Below, piece after piece: positions 5,680-6,610 of a stretch of 6,610 nt of DNA (the first letter of the stretch is position 1; each line of letters begins with the position of its first letter). Source of the DNA: an uncultured Collinsella sp. (GTDB lineage: Bacteria > Actinomycetota > Coriobacteriia > Coriobacteriales > Coriobacteriaceae); NCBI GenBank assembly GCA_900551305.1, contig URVK01000093.1, forward strand, positions 1-6,610. The letters run 5' to 3'. The translations under genes were made by a program, and so were the position numbers. A model generated the notes under the pieces. The model ran no database searches, was not told the DNA's origin, and was given only the letters and a program-made list of their open reading frames with translations.

Positions 5680-6408
5680 CTACTCGCAGAGCGAAAGGGC
5701 GGCCTCGTCGGCAACGACAACGCAGTTGGTGTGCAGCTGCAGGATCGAAGCCGGGCACTCGGGCGTAACCGGACCATAGCACATGTCATGCACGGCCTGA
5801 GCCTTGGCCTCGCCATTGGCGACGACCAGGATCATGCGGGCATACATGATGGTCTGGGTACCCATGGTGTAGGCCTGACGGGGAACATCGTCAATGCTGT
5901 CGAACAGGCGGCTGTTAGCCTGAATGGTGCTCTCGGTGAGGTCGACGCAGTGCGTGCCCTTGGAGAAGTGGTCATCGGGCTCGTTGAAGCCGATGTGGCC
6001 GTTGTTGCCAATACCGAGCAGCTGCAGATCCGGGTAACCGGCCTCGGCGACAATCTTGTCGTACTCAGAGCAGGCAGCGGCGGCGTCGGGGTTGGAACCG
6101 TCGGGCACATGCGTGTTGTTCAGGTCGATGTTGATGTGATCGAAGAAGTTCTCACGCATGAAGTAGTGATAGCTCTGGGGATCGTCGTGCGAAAGGCCGC
6201 GATACTCGTCCAGGTTGTAGGTGCTGACCTCGGCAAAGTCGACGTCGCCCTTCTCGTACCAAGCAGCGAGCTGCTTGTAGGCACCGATCGGGGTGGAGCC
6301 GGTGGCAAGGCCCAGCACACAGTCGGGCTTGAGGATAACCTGCGCCGAGATAATATTGGCGGCCTTGCGGCTCATATCCTCGTAGTCTTTAGCTTTAATG
6401 ATCTTCAT
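5680..6408 (-). CDS. nagB: Glucosamine-6-phosphate deaminase
   Basis: A 242-residue cytosolic enzyme that converts glucosamine 6-phosphate to fructose 6-phosphate and ammonia, the last step feeding amino sugars (GlcNAc, sialic acid, mucin glycans) into glycolysis. Visible motifs are the phosphate-binding loop GLATGSTP (33-40), the catalytic YNLDEYRGL with Asp67 and Glu68, and GIGNNGHIGFNEP (133-144...) with His138 and Glu143. Asn136 stands where E. coli NagB has Asp141; this Asn form is known in Gram-positive NagB proteins. The length matches the short Gram-positive type rather than the 266-residue E. coli allosteric enzyme. ATG 6408 is chosen because MKIIKAKDYEDM fits the family start and AGGA precedes it; the open frame further upstream (to the window edge) is not family-like. 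No nagA or NagR-type gene is certain in the window. Confidence 0.96.
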   Translation of the reverse strand: MKIIKAKDYEDMSRKAANIISAQVILKPDCVLGLATGSTPIGAYKQLAAWYEKGDVDFAEVSTYNLDEYRGLSHDDPQSYHYFMRENFFDHINIDLNNTHVPDGSNPDAAAACSEYDKIVAEAGYPDLQLLGIGNNGHIGFNEPDDHFSKGTHCVDLTESTIQANSRLFDSIDDVPRQAYTMGTQTIMYARMILVVANGEAKAQAVHDMCYGPVTPECPASILQLHTNCVVVADEAALSLCE

Positions 6409-6414
6409 TACGCG

Positions 6415-6418
6415 TCCT
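6415..6418 (-). promoter_or_regulatory. Ribosome binding site of nagB
   Basis: On the minus strand AAAGGA ends six bases before ATG 6408. It decides the start against the in-frame GTG at 6498, which would add 30 residues unlike any NagB. Confidence 0.75.
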
Positions 6419-6461
6419 TTCTCGTACAAGAGAGGCAAGGCTCCCTTACAAGCACTTGCCC

Positions 6462-6496
6462 GCGGCCCGCGTCGGCCGCAACCAACGTGTGCGGCC
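6462..6496 (-). promoter_or_regulatory. Competing hairpins in the nagB leader
   Basis: In minus-strand order, GGCCGCA (6496-6490), TGCGGCC (6480-6474) and GGCCGC (6467-6462) allow two exclusive stems: the first with the second (7 pairs, loop of nine) or the second with the third (6 pairs, loop of six). A shared middle segment is the pattern of switching leaders. There is no T-run after either stem and the ribosome site at 6415 is not obviously masked, so a regulatory role is only a possibility in GC-rich DNA. Confidence 0.35.
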
Positions 6497-6532
6497 ACCA
6501 GGGCGAGGTCGCGTAATGTATGTGTCTCGTGT

Positions 6533-6610
6533 CTAACCGCGTCGAGGCCCCTGCCCGTCCACGGTGACCCGAAGCTGTTTAGCCTCGGACAGATCCCATC
6601 TTGCCACGGA
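6533..6610 (-). CDS. Possible C-terminal tail of an upstream gene
   Basis: On the minus strand a frame is open from the window edge for 25 codons and stops at TAG (6535-6533), with residues such as RWDLSEAKQLRVTVDG. A second frame also fits a tail, ending RGKMGSVRG before TAA (6581-6579). I cannot decide between them or name a family. nagA would be a natural neighbour upstream of nagB, but nothing here proves it. Confidence 0.2.
   Translation of the reverse strand, partial: SVARWDLSEAKQLRVTVDGQGPRRG

Noticed and set aside
5420..5779. 119-residue plus-strand frame in the gap between the regulator and nagB
   Set aside because: It runs through the nagB terminator and into the nagB 3' end, shows no recognisable domain and lacks a ribosome site.
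5750..6315. Loss of a catalytic residue in NagB (Asn136 in place of E. coli Asp141)
   Set aside because: GIGNNGHIGFNEP is a normal variant of Gram-positive NagB enzymes and does not signal inactivation.
2232..6408. nagB and the regulator as one operon
   Set aside because: They are on the same strand, but a strong intrinsic terminator at 5620-5646 and nearly 390 gene-free bases separate them.
5731..6516. 261-residue open frame on the plus strand opposite nagB
   Set aside because: It is an antisense shadow of nagB: codon bias in the real gene leaves the opposite frame open. The product is a repetitive Val/Gly-rich string and no ribosome site was seen.

Overview
The window looks like chromosomal DNA from a GC-rich anaerobic actinobacterium of the class Coriobacteriia, most likely Collinsella or a close relative. 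This is inferred from protein style (a PFL/UPF0210 protein, a NagB with the Firmicutes-type active-site loop, and a very large NTPase-SARP regulator) and from strong G/C-ending codon use in most genes. No rRNA or other lineage marker is present to prove it.

Layout, left to right. Positions 3-500 (+) hold the C-terminal 165 residues of a PFL family (UPF0210/DUF711) protein. A gap of about 320 bases follows. It is dominated by a 134-bp element with perfect 32-bp inverted arms (518-651), nested inside a further 10-pair stem that includes the PFL stop codon. The same gap holds a small hairpin, a possible extended -10 promoter and an intrinsic-terminator-like hairpin that ends only six bases before a Shine-Dalgarno sequence. 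A class I SAM-dependent methyltransferase follows at 819-1706 (+), starting at GTG 819. Next is a small CRM-domain ribosome-assembly protein of the YhbY family (1864-2163, +), closed by a strong intrinsic terminator at 2201-2233.

The opposite strand carries a 999-residue regulator (2232-5231, -). It has a MalT-like ATPase at the N-terminus, a long helical repeat middle, and a SARP-type winged helix plus BTAD module at the C-terminus. Its stop codon lies in the T-run of the convergent yhbY terminator. Upstream of it is a gene-free stretch of nearly 400 bases with a 14-bp direct repeat, two inverted repeats and a plausible promoter. Further right on the same strand is nagB (5680-6408, -), glucosamine-6-phosphate deaminase, with its own terminator at 5620-5646. 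The last 200 bases hold the nagB leader, which can form two competing hairpins, and perhaps the tail of one more minus-strand gene.

The genes do not form an obvious shared pathway. nagB is amino-sugar catabolism, yhbY is ribosome biogenesis, and the methyltransferase and PFL protein have no assignable substrate. The regulator is in tandem with nagB but separated from it by a terminator, so control of nagB by it is possible but not shown. The observations most worth following are the long inverted-repeat element, the domain order of the regulator, and the repeat-bearing leader in front of it. No clearly new biological system can be established from the sequence alone.
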